From positions 183,066 to 247,065 of the forward strand of contig NZ_JBIGIA010000008.1 of NCBI RefSeq assembly GCF_043555975.1: a DNA stretch of 64,000 bases, given 5' to 3'. Shown in pieces: positions 47,563 to 55,817 of this stretch. Numbering within the stretch: the stretch's first letter is position 1; each line of letters opens with the position of its first letter. The notes beneath the pieces are model-generated. The model saw only the letters and a program-made list of their open reading frames with translations, did no database searches and was not told where the DNA came from. Both the position numbers and the translations under genes were made by a program. The DNA is from Pelomonas nitida. Its GTDB lineage: Bacteria > Pseudomonadota > Gammaproteobacteria > Burkholderiales > Burkholderiaceae_C.

Positions 47563-48381
47563 TCAGCGGCCGTGCTCCTGGGCAGCCTGCAGTTGTTCGC
47601 CGACGCGGCGCGCGGCGCGCAGCACCAGGGTTTCGTCCAGCTGAGCCTGCGGTGCGATCTCGCTGGCGATCTCGTCGAGCTGATCCGGGTGGTTCAGCAA
47701 CGCCCAGGCGACCGTCGAGATGGCGGCCACGCTGCGGCGCGCGAGGCCGTCGGGCATCGTCAGCGAGGACTGGATCTCGACGTGATGGCGCACGCTGGCC
47801 ACGGCCGCCGGGGCGAGGCCCCAGCTTTCGCACAGCGCCGACCCCAGGGCGTCATGGCTGACGCCGAAGGCCGTCTTCTCCAGCTCGATCAGCTCCGCAT
47901 CGTGCGTCGTGGCGCGCAGCATCGCCGGATAGTGGGTGGGCGCATGTCGGTACAGCACCGCCTTGCCGCATTCCTCGAACAGCCCCGCCGAATGCGCGGC
48001 CCAGGGGTCCACGCCCAGCATCTGCCCCATGCGGCCCATCAGCAGGCCGCGTTGCGACGCGCGGGCCCACACCGCCTCCAGTTCCGCAGCCGTCGGGAAG
48101 GCGGCACGCAGGCCCATCTCGAAGGTGATGGCGGCGACCTCGCGCATGCCGAGGTAGGTCAGCGCCTGATGCACCGTCTGCACGCGGCCACGCAGGCCGT
48201 ACAGCGAGGAGTTCACGGCCTTCATGACGGCTGCGGCCAGCGCCATGTCGGTCTCGACCAGTGCCGACATGGCCTGCAGATCGATGTCCTCCTCCGCCAT
48301 CAGCAGCGAGAGCTTGACCAGCACCTCGGGTTGGGTCGGGATCTCGATGTCCAGGTTGCGGAGTTCGGGGTCGACGGGCAT
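47563..48381 (-). CDS. HDOD domain-containing protein
   Basis: A protein of 272 residues that is essentially one HDOD domain. Signature stretches are LDIEIPTQPEVLVKLSLLMA, DMALAAAVMKAVNSSLYGLRG, the paired VHQALTYLGMREVAAI, and HSAGLFEECGKAVLY in place of the HD metal site. HDOD proteins act in signalling and often appear beside cyclic di-GMP enzymes, as here. An alternative start at 48438 would overlap the upstream permease gene by 17 bases; the ATG at 48381 (MPVDPELRNL) fits the domain start better. Confidence 0.88.
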   Translation of the reverse strand: MPVDPELRNLDIEIPTQPEVLVKLSLLMAEEDIDLQAMSALVETDMALAAAVMKAVNSSLYGLRGRVQTVHQALTYLGMREVAAITFEMGLRAAFPTAAELEAVWARASQRGLLMGRMGQMLGVDPWAAHSAGLFEECGKAVLYRHAPTHYPAMLRATTHDAELIELEKTAFGVSHDALGSALCESWGLAPAAVASVRHHVEIQSSLTMPDGLARRSVAAISTVAWALLNHPDQLDEIASEIAPQAQLDETLVLRAARRVGEQLQAAQEHGR

Positions 48382-48421
48382 GGTGGCTGGGCGGATACGC
48401 TGGGGAATACCCGATCGTAGA

Positions 48422-49183
48422 TCAGCGTAAGAAGGCATCCCATGCTGTTTTGAGGATGAGGGCGCCGACCACCGTGACGAACACGCCGCGCACGAACCCC
48501 GCGCCATGCTTGAGCGCCAGTCGCGTGCCGGCCAGGCTGCCGATGACGTTGGTGACGGCCATCACGCCCGCGACATGCCACCACACCAGACCCTTGCTGA
48601 CGAACAGCGAGATCGCAAACGCGTTGGTCAGCAGGTTCATCAGCTTGGCCGTGGCGGACGCGTGCAGGAAGTCGTAACCCAGCACCCGCACGAACAGGAA
48701 GACGAAGAAGCTGCCGGTGCCGGGGCCGAAGAAGCCGTCGTAGAAGCCCACCACCAGCGCGATGACGCCGGCCACCAGCGCCTCGGTGCGGCCCGTGAAG
48801 CGCGGGCGATGTTCGCGGCCAAGGTCTTTCTTGGCCAGCGTGTAGATGAAGACCGCCAGCAGCACCAGCGGCAAGGCCTTGCGCAAGCCCTCGGGGCTCA
48901 CATGCGTGAGCACCCAGGCGCCGGTGAAGCTGCCGGCGCCGGCCAGCACGGCCGCGGGCAGCAGGCGGCGCCATGGCAGGGAGACGCGGCGCACGTATTG
49001 CACCGTCGCCCAGCCCGTGCCCCAGATGGCCGCGGCCTTGTTGGAGCCCATCAGCGTGGCGGGTGCGGCGTTGGGAAATGTGCTGAACAGGGCCGGCGTG
49101 AGCACGAGGCCGCCGCCGCCCGCAACGGCATCGATGAAACCGGCCAGCAGCGAGGCTGCGGCGACGATGAGCAGATCGAACAT
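48422..49183 (-). CDS. Sulfite exporter TauE/SafE (TSUP) family permease
   Basis: A protein of 253 residues with seven or eight hydrophobic segments. The opening LLAGFIDAVAGGGGLVLTPAL and the repeat-like central VVGFYDGFFGPGTGSFFVFL are the two duplicated TSUP signatures. Members move sulfite, sulfoacetate or other organosulfur anions across the inner membrane; the substrate here is not predictable. The upstream hairpin-terminator at 49221-49254 separates it from any transcript coming from further right. Confidence 0.88.
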   Translation of the reverse strand: MFDLLIVAAASLLAGFIDAVAGGGGLVLTPALFSTFPNAAPATLMGSNKAAAIWGTGWATVQYVRRVSLPWRRLLPAAVLAGAGSFTGAWVLTHVSPEGLRKALPLVLLAVFIYTLAKKDLGREHRPRFTGRTEALVAGVIALVVGFYDGFFGPGTGSFFVFLFVRVLGYDFLHASATAKLMNLLTNAFAISLFVSKGLVWWHVAGVMAVTNVIGSLAGTRLALKHGAGFVRGVFVTVVGALILKTAWDAFLR

Positions 49184-49220
49184 GGACGGGGGAAGGGCGG
49201 GTTGAAAACCGGGAGCCGGA

Positions 49221-49254
49221 AATAAAACGGCCACCAAGGGGTGCCTTGGTGGCC
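49221..49254 (-). terminator. Strong Rho-independent terminator, minus strand
   Basis: GGCCACCAAGG (49229-49239), loop GGTG, CCTTGGTGGCC (49244-49254): a perfect 11-pair stem. On the minus strand it is followed by GTTTTATTT (49228-49220). No minus-strand protein gene ends just before it, which is the main reason for proposing a small RNA there. Confidence 0.88.
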
Positions 49255-49353
49255 GGTGCGATTGTCTTCGGGGTTCCCGAAGCAATCTTGCTGTCTTGTC
49301 TCCTCACAACCCGCCCGGCGGCCCTGGACCGGAAGCCCGGAACCGCGTCGAGT
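49221..49353 (-). ncRNA. Candidate small RNA
   Basis: On the minus strand, ATGACA (49384-49389), an 18-base spacer and TACATT (49360-49365) form a plausible promoter with a start near 49353. The predicted transcript of about 130 nt contains a long hairpin (49260-49287, GATTG-CTTCGGG arms with one bulge) and ends in the strong terminator. The unpaired stretch between contains GAGGAGACAAGACAGCAAG. No matching RNA family is recognised. The start is uncertain. It could instead be the end of a short unrecognised gene. Confidence 0.5.
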
Positions 49354-49429
49354 GCAGTGAATGTATTGCCCTGGTCCGGTGCGTGTCATGGGGGTTACCC
49401 CGAAATGACGAAACAAGAGCGGGCATAAT

Positions 49430-49444
49430 GCACTGAAATGGTGC
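49430..49444. promoter_or_regulatory. NtrC-type dyad
   Basis: GCACTGAAATGGTGC fits the NtrC consensus GCAC-N7-GTGC, preceded by T as in TGCAC. It is centred about 84 bases upstream of the proposed small-RNA start on the minus strand. A -10-like CATAAT (49424-49429) on the plus strand lies beside it. No sigma-54 promoter (GG-N10-GC) is seen on either side, which weakens the call. Confidence 0.4.
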
Positions 49445-49857
49445 GTTTTTTGGAGGTGAGCGCCTCCGAACGCCAACGCGTGCGGTCGGCGCCCCCCTTG
49501 TCGCTTCGTCTGGACACCCTGCCACGCCCTTGCGATGACGTCGCTCCGGGGCGTCCAAGATGCGATCTGCCAGGGCGATCTGGCGTCGCGATTCCTCGTT
49601 GCTCAAATCCGACATCCAAGTGCGGCCGCCGGCTTTCAGGCCTTGCGCATCAGCAGGCCGTGGCCCGAGCTTGCCATGTGTGTCGCTGCAGGCCTTCCGG
49701 ATCGCCAGCGCGTTGAGCCCCAACTGATCGAGTGAGCGTGGCCGTCACATGGTGGGCCCGCTCCATCCCCCAGAATGCGGCCCGGTCAAATCCTGATTGC
49801 CAGGCGCCGGTGCTGCGGCACAGTCGCCGCTCCGCAGTACCTGCCGCTTAGCCTGCC

Positions 49858-50286
49858 ATGTCCTTTCACTTCCCACGCCGCCCGGCGGCACGCGGCTTCA
49901 CGCTGCTTGAACTGCTGGTCGTCATGGTCATCATCGGCCTGCTGGCTGGTTATGTCGGCCCCAAGTTCTTCGGCCAGATCGGTAAGAGCGAGGTCAAGGC
50001 CGCCAAGGCGCAGATCGACGCGTTGCAGAAGTCGCTGGACCAATACCGGCTGGACGTGGGCCGCTACCCCAGCACCGAGCAGGGCCTGGCCGTGCTGGTG
50101 ACCAAGCCGGCCGACGAGCCGAAGTGGCAGGGGCCCTACCTGTCCAAGGCCGTGCCCAAGGACCCCTGGGGCAATGACTACCAGTACCGCGCGCCGGGTG
50201 AACACGGCGAATACGACTTGCTGAGCCTGGGCAAGGACGGCCGCCCAGGCGGCGAGGGTGAGGACGCCGACCTGACCTCCTGGTGA
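49858..50286 (+). CDS. gspG: Type II secretion major pseudopilin GspG
   Basis: A protein of 142 residues. The prepilin leader MSFHFPRRPAARG is cut before FTLLELLVVMVIIGLLAGYV, with Glu at position +5. The C-terminal part has the GspG hallmarks DVGRYPSTEQGLAVLVTKP, DPWGNDYQYRAPGEHGEYD and GEGEDADLTSW, the last being the calcium-site end. It forms the periplasmic pseudopilus. Its stop overlaps the GTG start of gspF by four bases, so it opens the secretion operon. Confidence 0.95.
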   Translation: MSFHFPRRPAARGFTLLELLVVMVIIGLLAGYVGPKFFGQIGKSEVKAAKAQIDALQKSLDQYRLDVGRYPSTEQGLAVLVTKPADEPKWQGPYLSKAVPKDPWGNDYQYRAPGEHGEYDLLSLGKDGRPGGEGEDADLTSW

Positions 50287-51491
50287 GCGTCTCCGTGCCG
50301 GAGTTCCAGACCCGCGTGCTGCGCGCCGGCGCTGTGAGCAGCGAGCGCGTCGAGGCCCCGGACCGTGCTGCCGTGGCGGCCGTGCTGGGCGTGGCGCCTC
50401 AGCATGTGCTGGAGGTGCGCGAACTGGTGGCAAGCCCTGGCGCCGGCAAGCCCTGGCGCCGCAACGCCCGTTTTCCCCTGCAGCTGTTCAGCCAGGAGCT
50501 GGCCGTGCTGCTGGACGCCGGCATCGCGCTGCTGGAGGCGCTGAACACGCTGCGCGAGAAGGAAGGCCAGCCCGGCGTGCGGGCGGCGCTGGACGCCGTC
50601 ATCGCGCAGATCGAGCAGGGCCAGCCGCTGTCCGTCGCGTTGCGGCAGCAGCCGCAGGCCTTCGACGAACTCCTCTGCGCCATCGTCGCGGCCAACGAGA
50701 AGACCGGGCAGCTCTCCGTCGCACTGGCCCAGCATGCGCGCTATCTGGCCTGGGTGGATGGGCTGCGCTCGCGGCTCGTGGCCGCGCTGGTCTACCCCTT
50801 GATGCTGCTGGGCGTGGGCTCGGCGGTCATCCTGTTCCTGCTGCTCTACGTGCTGCCGCGCTTCGCGGGCATCCTGGAGCAGACGAGCGCCGAGCTGCCC
50901 TGGGCGTCGCGCGTGCTCATCGAGTTCGGCCAGACGGCGGGTGCGCATCCGGGCTTCGTGCTCGGCGGCCTCGCAGCGGCGGGCTTTGCCGTGTTCGCAC
51001 TGTTCCGCCAGCCCGGCGTGCGCTTGCGCCTGCAGGCCGCGTTGTGGACGCTGCCGGGCCTGGGCCCGCGTCTTCGCGTGCTAGCGCTGGCGCGGCTGTA
51101 CCGTTCGCTGGCCATGCTGCTGGCGTCGGGCGTGCCGGCCTTGTCGGCGCTGAAGATCGTCGTCGACGTCGTGGCCGCGCCGTGGCGGGAGGCGGTGCGT
51201 GGCGCGGCCGCGCAGATCGAGCGCGGCGAGCGGTTGTCGACGGCCTTCGATGCGCAAGACCTGGCGACGCCGGTGGCGCGCCGCATGTTGCGCGTGGGTG
51301 AGCGCAGCGGCGAGGTGGCGACGATGCTGGAGCGTGCCGCCGCCTTCCATGACGAGGAAGCCGCGCGGCTGACTGACCTGTTGTCGCGGCTCGTGAACCC
51401 AGCGCTGATGCTGATCATGGGCGTGCTGATTGGCGGGATCATCGTGCTGATGTACCTGCCGATTTTTCAGTTGGTGGAGCAGGTGCAGTGA
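50283..51491 (+). CDS. gspF: Type II secretion inner-membrane platform protein GspF
   Basis: A protein of 402 residues starting with GTG (MSVSVPEFQTRVLRAGAVSS). Two T2SSF repeats are seen: FSQELAVLLDAGIALLEALN with YPLMLLGVGSAVILFLLLYV, and ARLYRSLAMLLASGVPALSA with LVNPALMLIMGVLIGGIIVL. Three membrane spans are present as expected. It couples the ATPase to pseudopilus assembly. After its stop the operon is broken by the repeat element at 51531-52077. Confidence 0.94.
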   Translation: MSVSVPEFQTRVLRAGAVSSERVEAPDRAAVAAVLGVAPQHVLEVRELVASPGAGKPWRRNARFPLQLFSQELAVLLDAGIALLEALNTLREKEGQPGVRAALDAVIAQIEQGQPLSVALRQQPQAFDELLCAIVAANEKTGQLSVALAQHARYLAWVDGLRSRLVAALVYPLMLLGVGSAVILFLLLYVLPRFAGILEQTSAELPWASRVLIEFGQTAGAHPGFVLGGLAAAGFAVFALFRQPGVRLRLQAALWTLPGLGPRLRVLALARLYRSLAMLLASGVPALSALKIVVDVVAAPWREAVRGAAAQIERGERLSTAFDAQDLATPVARRMLRVGERSGEVATMLERAAAFHDEEAARLTDLLSRLVNPALMLIMGVLIGGIIVLMYLPIFQLVEQVQ

Positions 51492-51530
51492 TGGGGTTTG
51501 CTGTTCGTTGCGTCGGCTTCTCGGCCAGGC

Positions 51531-52077
51531 CCGTGCCGGGAGTTCGCCCCGGCGGGCGACCTACTTTCTTGTGCGGACAAGAAAGTAGGCAAAGAAACCG
51601 CCCCTGCAAAACCGCCCCTTCGGGGTTCCCTGCGATGCTCGAAGCCCAGGGCCGCGCCGAACTCACTTCGCTACGCTCCGTTCAGACAGGCGGCGCGAAG
51701 TCAGTCCTTGAAGCGCGCTACGCGCGCGCCCTGGGCTTCTCCGCTTCTCGGCGGTTTAGAAGGGGAAGACCCAGAACAGCCGAACAGCCAATCGCCAAAC
51801 CCGCCAGCCGGCTGGCACCGGCTGCTCGGATTGCCCCCTTTAGCCTCGCCGAGGAGCACAGCGGCTTGCAACCGCGCGCGCAGCGCGCCTCAAGCTCTGA
51901 CTCCGCGCAACTGTTTGAGCAGAGCGTAGCGGCGCGAGTTTTGCGCGGGGTTGCAAGACGCGAGCACCGCAGGGCACCCCTCGCGCAGCGAGGGGCGAGG
52001 CGTTCGGGGGGAGCTCTTTGCTTACTTTCTGGCGGCCCAGAAAGTAAGTCGCCCGCCGGGGCGAACTCCCGGCACGG
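51531..52077. repeat. Palindromic repeat element with 30-bp perfect terminal inverted repeats, inside the secretion operon
   Basis: The ends 51531-51560 and 52048-52077 are identical inverted copies (left end CCGTGCCGGGAGTTCGCCCC). Just inside each end is a hairpin: CTACTTTCTTGT/ACAAGAAAGTAG (51561-51588) and CTTACTTTCTGG/CCAGAAAGTAAG (52021-52048). Inner pairs include GAAGCCCAGGGC (51641-51652) with GCCCTGGGCTTC (51728-51739), and CTTGCAACC (51865-51873) with GGTTGCAAG (51949-51957). The total is about 547 bp and it encodes no plausible protein. It resembles a non-autonomous, MITE-like element; similar sequences are familiar to me from Comamonadaceae intergenic regions. It separates gspF from gspE. 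Confidence 0.85.
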
Positions 52078-52107
52078 CAGGTGGCGCCAAGCAGAAGGGC
52101 CGCAGAC

Positions 52108-53619
52108 ATGACGACCTCCCTCCACGACTGGCTCCCCGCTGACCAAGGCCCCTGGCACCTCGACTTCGAGCAATGGCCACAGGCCCAGGCGCAGCGCTGG
52201 CGAGCCGTGCTGGCGGTCGGCGCCGACAACAAGCGCGTGCTGCTGGCCGAGCGCGATGAGGACGCGATGCTGCTGCAAAGCGTCGAGTCGCGCCTGAACG
52301 CGCCGGTCGGCTGGCAGCGTGCGTCGAGTGACGCCGTGACGCACTTCCTCGGTGCCGGCGAGGCGGACTTCCGCGCGCTGTCGGACGTCGAAGAGGCGCT
52401 GACGACCATCGAGGACCACACCGAGGAGCTGTCCGCGCTGGCGCTCAGCGAACAGGCCAGCCCCGTCGTGCGGCTGCTCAACGCGACCATCTACGACGCG
52501 CTGCAGGACGCCGCTTCCGACATCCACATCGAATGCACGGCGCGCGGCGCGGTGATCCGCTTTCGCGTCGACGGCGTCATGGCGTTGGTGCGTCAGGTGG
52601 ACGGCCCGCAAGTCGCAGAGCAACTGGTGTCGCGCCTGAAGGTCATGGCCGAGCTGGACATTGGCGAGCGCCGGCTGCCGCAGGACGGCCGTTTCAAGCT
52701 GCGCGTGCAGGGGCGCGAGATCGACTTCCGCCTCTCCGTCATGCCCAGCGTGTTCGGCGAAGACGCCGTCATCCGCATCCTCGACCGCGCGGCCATCGCG
52801 CGCGCCGGCACGCTGACGCTGGACGCTTTAGGCTTCGGCGAGGATGAGCGCGCCGCCATCCGCCACCAGGCGCGCCAGCCGCACGGCATGCTGCTCGTCA
52901 CCGGCCCCACCGGCTCCGGCAAGACGACGACGCTGTACGCCACGCTGGCCGAGATCCACACCGGCGCCGACAAGATCATCACCATCGAAGACCCGGTCGA
53001 GTACCAGTTGAGCGGCGTCGTGCAGATCCCCGTCAACGAGAAGAAGGGCCTGACCTTCTCGCGCGGGCTGCGCTCCATCCTGCGCCATGACCCGGACCGC
53101 GTCATGGTCGGCGAGATCCGCGACGCCGAGACCGCGCAGATCGCCGTGCAGGCCGCGCTGACGGGCCACCTGGTGTTCAGCACGGTGCATGCGAACAACG
53201 CGTTCGACGTCATCGGCCGCTTCATGCACATGGGGCTGGATCTCTACAACGTCGTGTCGGCGCTGAACGCCGTGCTGGCGCAGCGCCTGGTGCGGCTGAC
53301 GTGCAGGCACTGCGCGAAGCCCTTCACGCCCGATCCCGCGACGCTGACAAGGCACGGCGTCATCAACGGCAACTTCCTGAAGGGCGAGGGCTGCGGCCAT
53401 TGCCGCGGCACTGGCTACAAGGGGCGGCGCGCCGTGGCGGAGCTGCTGAAGCTCGACGACGGCCTGCGCGACCTCATCGCCGCGCGTGCGCCGATGTCCG
53501 ACATCAAGGCGGCAGCGCGAGCGCGCGGCATGAAGTCGCTGCGTGAGATGGCGCTGGCCGCCGTGTGCCGGGGCGAGACGACTTTCGAGGAGCTGGAACG
53601 TGTCACGCTCGATGAGTGA
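52108..53619 (+). CDS. gspE: Type II secretion/type IV pilus ATPase GspE
   Basis: A protein of 503 residues. The N-terminal domain (1-130) is shorter and less typical than in E. coli GspE. The ATPase core has ASDIHIECTARGAVIRFRVD, Walker A GPTGSGKTTTLYATL, the Asp box IITIEDPVEYQ, Walker B DPDRVMVGEIRDAETA and the His box LTGHLVFSTVHANNAFD. The zinc-binding Cys pairs CRHC and CGHC are kept. It powers assembly from the cytosolic face. It starts after the repeat element without a clear ribosome-binding site and overlaps the next gene by eight bases. Confidence 0.94.
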   Translation: MTTSLHDWLPADQGPWHLDFEQWPQAQAQRWRAVLAVGADNKRVLLAERDEDAMLLQSVESRLNAPVGWQRASSDAVTHFLGAGEADFRALSDVEEALTTIEDHTEELSALALSEQASPVVRLLNATIYDALQDAASDIHIECTARGAVIRFRVDGVMALVRQVDGPQVAEQLVSRLKVMAELDIGERRLPQDGRFKLRVQGREIDFRLSVMPSVFGEDAVIRILDRAAIARAGTLTLDALGFGEDERAAIRHQARQPHGMLLVTGPTGSGKTTTLYATLAEIHTGADKIITIEDPVEYQLSGVVQIPVNEKKGLTFSRGLRSILRHDPDRVMVGEIRDAETAQIAVQAALTGHLVFSTVHANNAFDVIGRFMHMGLDLYNVVSALNAVLAQRLVRLTCRHCAKPFTPDPATLTRHGVINGNFLKGEGCGHCRGTGYKGRRAVAELLKLDDGLRDLIAARAPMSDIKAAARARGMKSLREMALAAVCRGETTFEELERVTLDE

Positions 53620-54754
53620 TTCGTTGACGCAGCGCCTGCGGCGGCAACTGAGCGCGCGCTTCGCCAAGCAGCGGCGCGTGTTCGTCACGCCGGAGGGGGG
53701 CGAGTTCGGCGCCTGGTGCCAGGAGCGGCCGGGCACGGCCGTGGAGCTCATCGTCTCCGCGCGGGCGTCGCACGAGCTGCTCGTCGAGCCGGGGCTGCCG
53801 CTACCCGATCTGGATGCGGTGCAGGCCTATGCGCAGCAGCAGTTCGCCCATTACTTCGGGGCCGCCGCGCAGCGCTTCGCGATTGCGCCGTGGCGCTCGG
53901 GTGAGGCGGCCGGGGCGTCGGCACTGCATGGGCTGGACCTGGCCGCATTGCGCGCGCAGGCCGATGCGGCCGGCGTGCGCATCGCCGCCGTGCGGCCGGC
54001 CTGGGCGGCCTGGCTGGCGTCCCTGCCCGCCGCCGTGCGCGCGTCCTCGGGTCGCTGTGTGTGGCAGGAGGGGCAGACGGCTGTCGTCATCCAGCTCGAC
54101 CGGGGTCGCGTGGTGGCGCTGCAGCCGCGCCGTGTGCAGGCACTGGCCGATCTGGGGGGCGAAGCGCCACTGGCCGTCGGCACGCCCGACGACGCCGGGC
54201 TGCCGCAGCCGGGGCCGGCTGTTCCCCAACCTGATTTCCTGCCGCGCTCGGGGCGCTCGCCGCTGGCCTGGCCGCTGGCGGCAACGGGCGCGCTGGTGCT
54301 GGCGACGGCGGCCTGGAGCGCTGCCGATAGCCACCACGCGTTGGCCGTGGCGCAGTCGGCGCGTGAGCGCGTGGCCGCGTTGCGCCCTGCCGCAGCCGCC
54401 GCCCGGCCGGCGCCGCGCCGCGAGGCGCCGGCCGCCACGCCCAATCGTTCGGCGCAGGAGGCCCGCGCGCTGCTGGCCATGCCGTGGGAGCCGCTGCTGG
54501 CGCGCGTCGAGACGGCCGGCGCCGAGGCCAAGACCATCGCGTGGCTGGGCCTGGACGCGAACGCCGGCCGCGGCGAGTTGCGGCTCGAAGGCTTGACGCC
54601 CGACAAGCTGCTCGCGCTGCAGCTGGCGGAGCAACTGGGCGGCACGCCGGGCTGGCGGCAGGTCGTGCTGTCGCGTTTTTCGGCGGCCGAGTCGGGGCTG
54701 GCGGGGCAGCGTTTCGAGATCAATGCCCGCGTGCCGACGGGAGAGGTGCCATGA
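53612..54754 (+). CDS. GspL/PilN-like inner-membrane assembly protein
   Basis: A protein of 380 residues starting MSDSLTQRLRRQLSARFAKQ. The first 220 residues are a cytoplasmic domain with weak likeness to the actin-like GspL/PilM fold. A single membrane span (SPLAWPLAATGALVLATAAW) at about residues 210-230 is followed by a periplasmic coiled-coil and small alpha/beta domain (RVETAGAEAKTIAWLGLDAN) as in PilN/GspL. The assignment is from position between gspE and the PilO-like gene and from topology. It overlaps gspE by eight bases and the next gene by four. Confidence 0.65.
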   Translation: MSDSLTQRLRRQLSARFAKQRRVFVTPEGGEFGAWCQERPGTAVELIVSARASHELLVEPGLPLPDLDAVQAYAQQQFAHYFGAAAQRFAIAPWRSGEAAGASALHGLDLAALRAQADAAGVRIAAVRPAWAAWLASLPAAVRASSGRCVWQEGQTAVVIQLDRGRVVALQPRRVQALADLGGEAPLAVGTPDDAGLPQPGPAVPQPDFLPRSGRSPLAWPLAATGALVLATAAWSAADSHHALAVAQSARERVAALRPAAAAARPAPRREAPAATPNRSAQEARALLAMPWEPLLARVETAGAEAKTIAWLGLDANAGRGELRLEGLTPDKLLALQLAEQLGGTPGWRQVVLSRFSAAESGLAGQRFEINARVPTGEVP

Positions 54755-55254
54755 GCCGCTGGGGCAGAGCGTTGGGATGGCCGGGCCTTGCCGGGCTGGT
54801 GGCGTTGCTGCTGGCGGCGGTCATGGCCTGGGCCGGCCAGCGCTGGGATGCCCAGGCGACGGCCCTGCAGGCCGAGGCGCGGGCCCTGCGTGCCAAGGCT
54901 CGCCCTGCTGCGTCGGTGTCGGCAGGGCCCGTCAGCGCGCAGCAATGGCAGGCCGCGCTGCCGCCAGCGTCGCAGCGCCAGCAGCGCCTGGCCGATCTGC
55001 TGGAGCTGAGCCTGCGGCTGGATCTGCGCGGCGTGCGCACCGAGCACCGCCTCACGACCACCGAGGGCCTGGAGCGGCTGCGGGTGACCATGCCCGTCAC
55101 CGGCCCCTATGCCCAGGTACGCCGGCTCATCGCCGCGGCGCTGGCGCACGACCCCGCGCTGAGCCTCGATGCGGTGAAGCTGCGCCGCGTCAGCCCGCTG
55201 AGCGCGGACGTGGAAGCCGAACTGCAATGGTCGCTGCACGGGAGGGCGCCATGA
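54751..55254 (+). CDS. GspM/PilO-like inner-membrane assembly protein
   Basis: A protein of 167 residues. One N-terminal membrane span (GLAGLVALLLAAVMAWAGQR), a coiled-coil stretch (DAQATALQAEARALRAKARP), then a small ferredoxin-like domain (ERLRVTMPVTGPYAQVRRLI). This is the PilO/GspM topology. It overlaps both neighbours by ATGA. Sequence likeness is low, so the name rests on order and layout. Confidence 0.65.
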   Translation: MSRWGRALGWPGLAGLVALLLAAVMAWAGQRWDAQATALQAEARALRAKARPAASVSAGPVSAQQWQAALPPASQRQQRLADLLELSLRLDLRGVRTEHRLTTTEGLERLRVTMPVTGPYAQVRRLIAAALAHDPALSLDAVKLRRVSPLSADVEAELQWSLHGRAP

Positions 55255-55817
55255 GTCGCGCTTTGTTGGCCGCGCCGGCTGCAGCGCCGCTGCGGCGCCG
55301 GCTCGTGCTGGGTGCCGCGCTTGCCGCGACGCTGGCGGCCACCGCGTGGGTCGCGATGCAGCCAGAAGAAGACGGCGCGCCGCCCGTCGCGCTGCCGCAG
55401 CGACGGGCCGCCGCTGCGCTGCCGGCTGCGTCAGCAGCCTCGGCAGCATCAGCGCCTGGCCTGCCGCCCGTTGCGCGCCAGCCCTGGGCCGAGGCAACGC
55501 CCGAGCAACTGGCCGCCTGGCAGCCGCCACCGCCGCCACCACCACCGCCCGCCCCGCCGCCGGCACCTGCGGCGCCGCCACCGCCACCAGTGGCGCCACC
55601 GCTGCCTTACCAGATGATCGGGCGGGTTGTCGAAGGTGAGGGCGCGCAGGCCGTCGAGGTGGCGCTGCTGGCCGGCCCGAACAAGGCGCTCAGTGCGCGG
55701 CGCGGCGATGTCATCGACGGCCAGTGGCGCGTCGAACAGGTGTCGACCAGCGGCGTCACGCTGACCTGGCTGCCCGCGCAGCTCCCCCAGAACATCGTTT
55801 TCAAGGCTGTGCCATGA
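55251..55817 (+). CDS. PilP/GspC-like protein with proline-rich linker
   Basis: A protein of 188 residues. An N-terminal membrane span (residues about 16-36) is followed by an Ala/Pro-rich linker that includes a run of nine prolines and several more proline blocks (about residues 85-115). The C-terminal 70 residues (LPYQMIGRVVEGEGAQAVEV ... LSARRGDVIDGQWRVEQVST) match the homology-region fold of GspC/PilP, which binds the N0 domain of the secretin. It directly precedes the secretin gene with a four-base overlap. Confidence 0.72.
   Translation: MSRALLAAPAAAPLRRRLVLGAALAATLAATAWVAMQPEEDGAPPVALPQRRAAAALPAASAASAASAPGLPPVARQPWAEATPEQLAAWQPPPPPPPPPAPPPAPAAPPPPPVAPPLPYQMIGRVVEGEGAQAVEVALLAGPNKALSARRGDVIDGQWRVEQVSTSGVTLTWLPAQLPQNIVFKAVP

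Larger units (their letters stand above)
49184..49857. other. Intergenic region before the secretion operon
   Basis: About 670 bases without a supported protein gene. It holds, in order, the minus-strand terminator, a small-RNA candidate, a promoter-like pair, an NtrC-type dyad and a GGAGG/CCTCC hairpin near 49452-49467. A minus-strand frame at about 49304-49723 contains a fairly protein-like piece (MSDLSNEESRRQIALADRIL) but has no family and ends across the small-RNA promoter; it may be a decayed gene. Confidence 0.4.

Noticed and set aside
49430..49460. Sigma-54 promoter beside the NtrC-like dyad
   Set aside because: TGGTGCGTTTTTTGG has the right spacing but GG instead of GC at -12; no other candidate fits.
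51492..52107. Protein gene between gspF and gspE
   Set aside because: Frames are open on both strands but consist of Arg/Pro/Ala stretches produced by the palindromic repeat.
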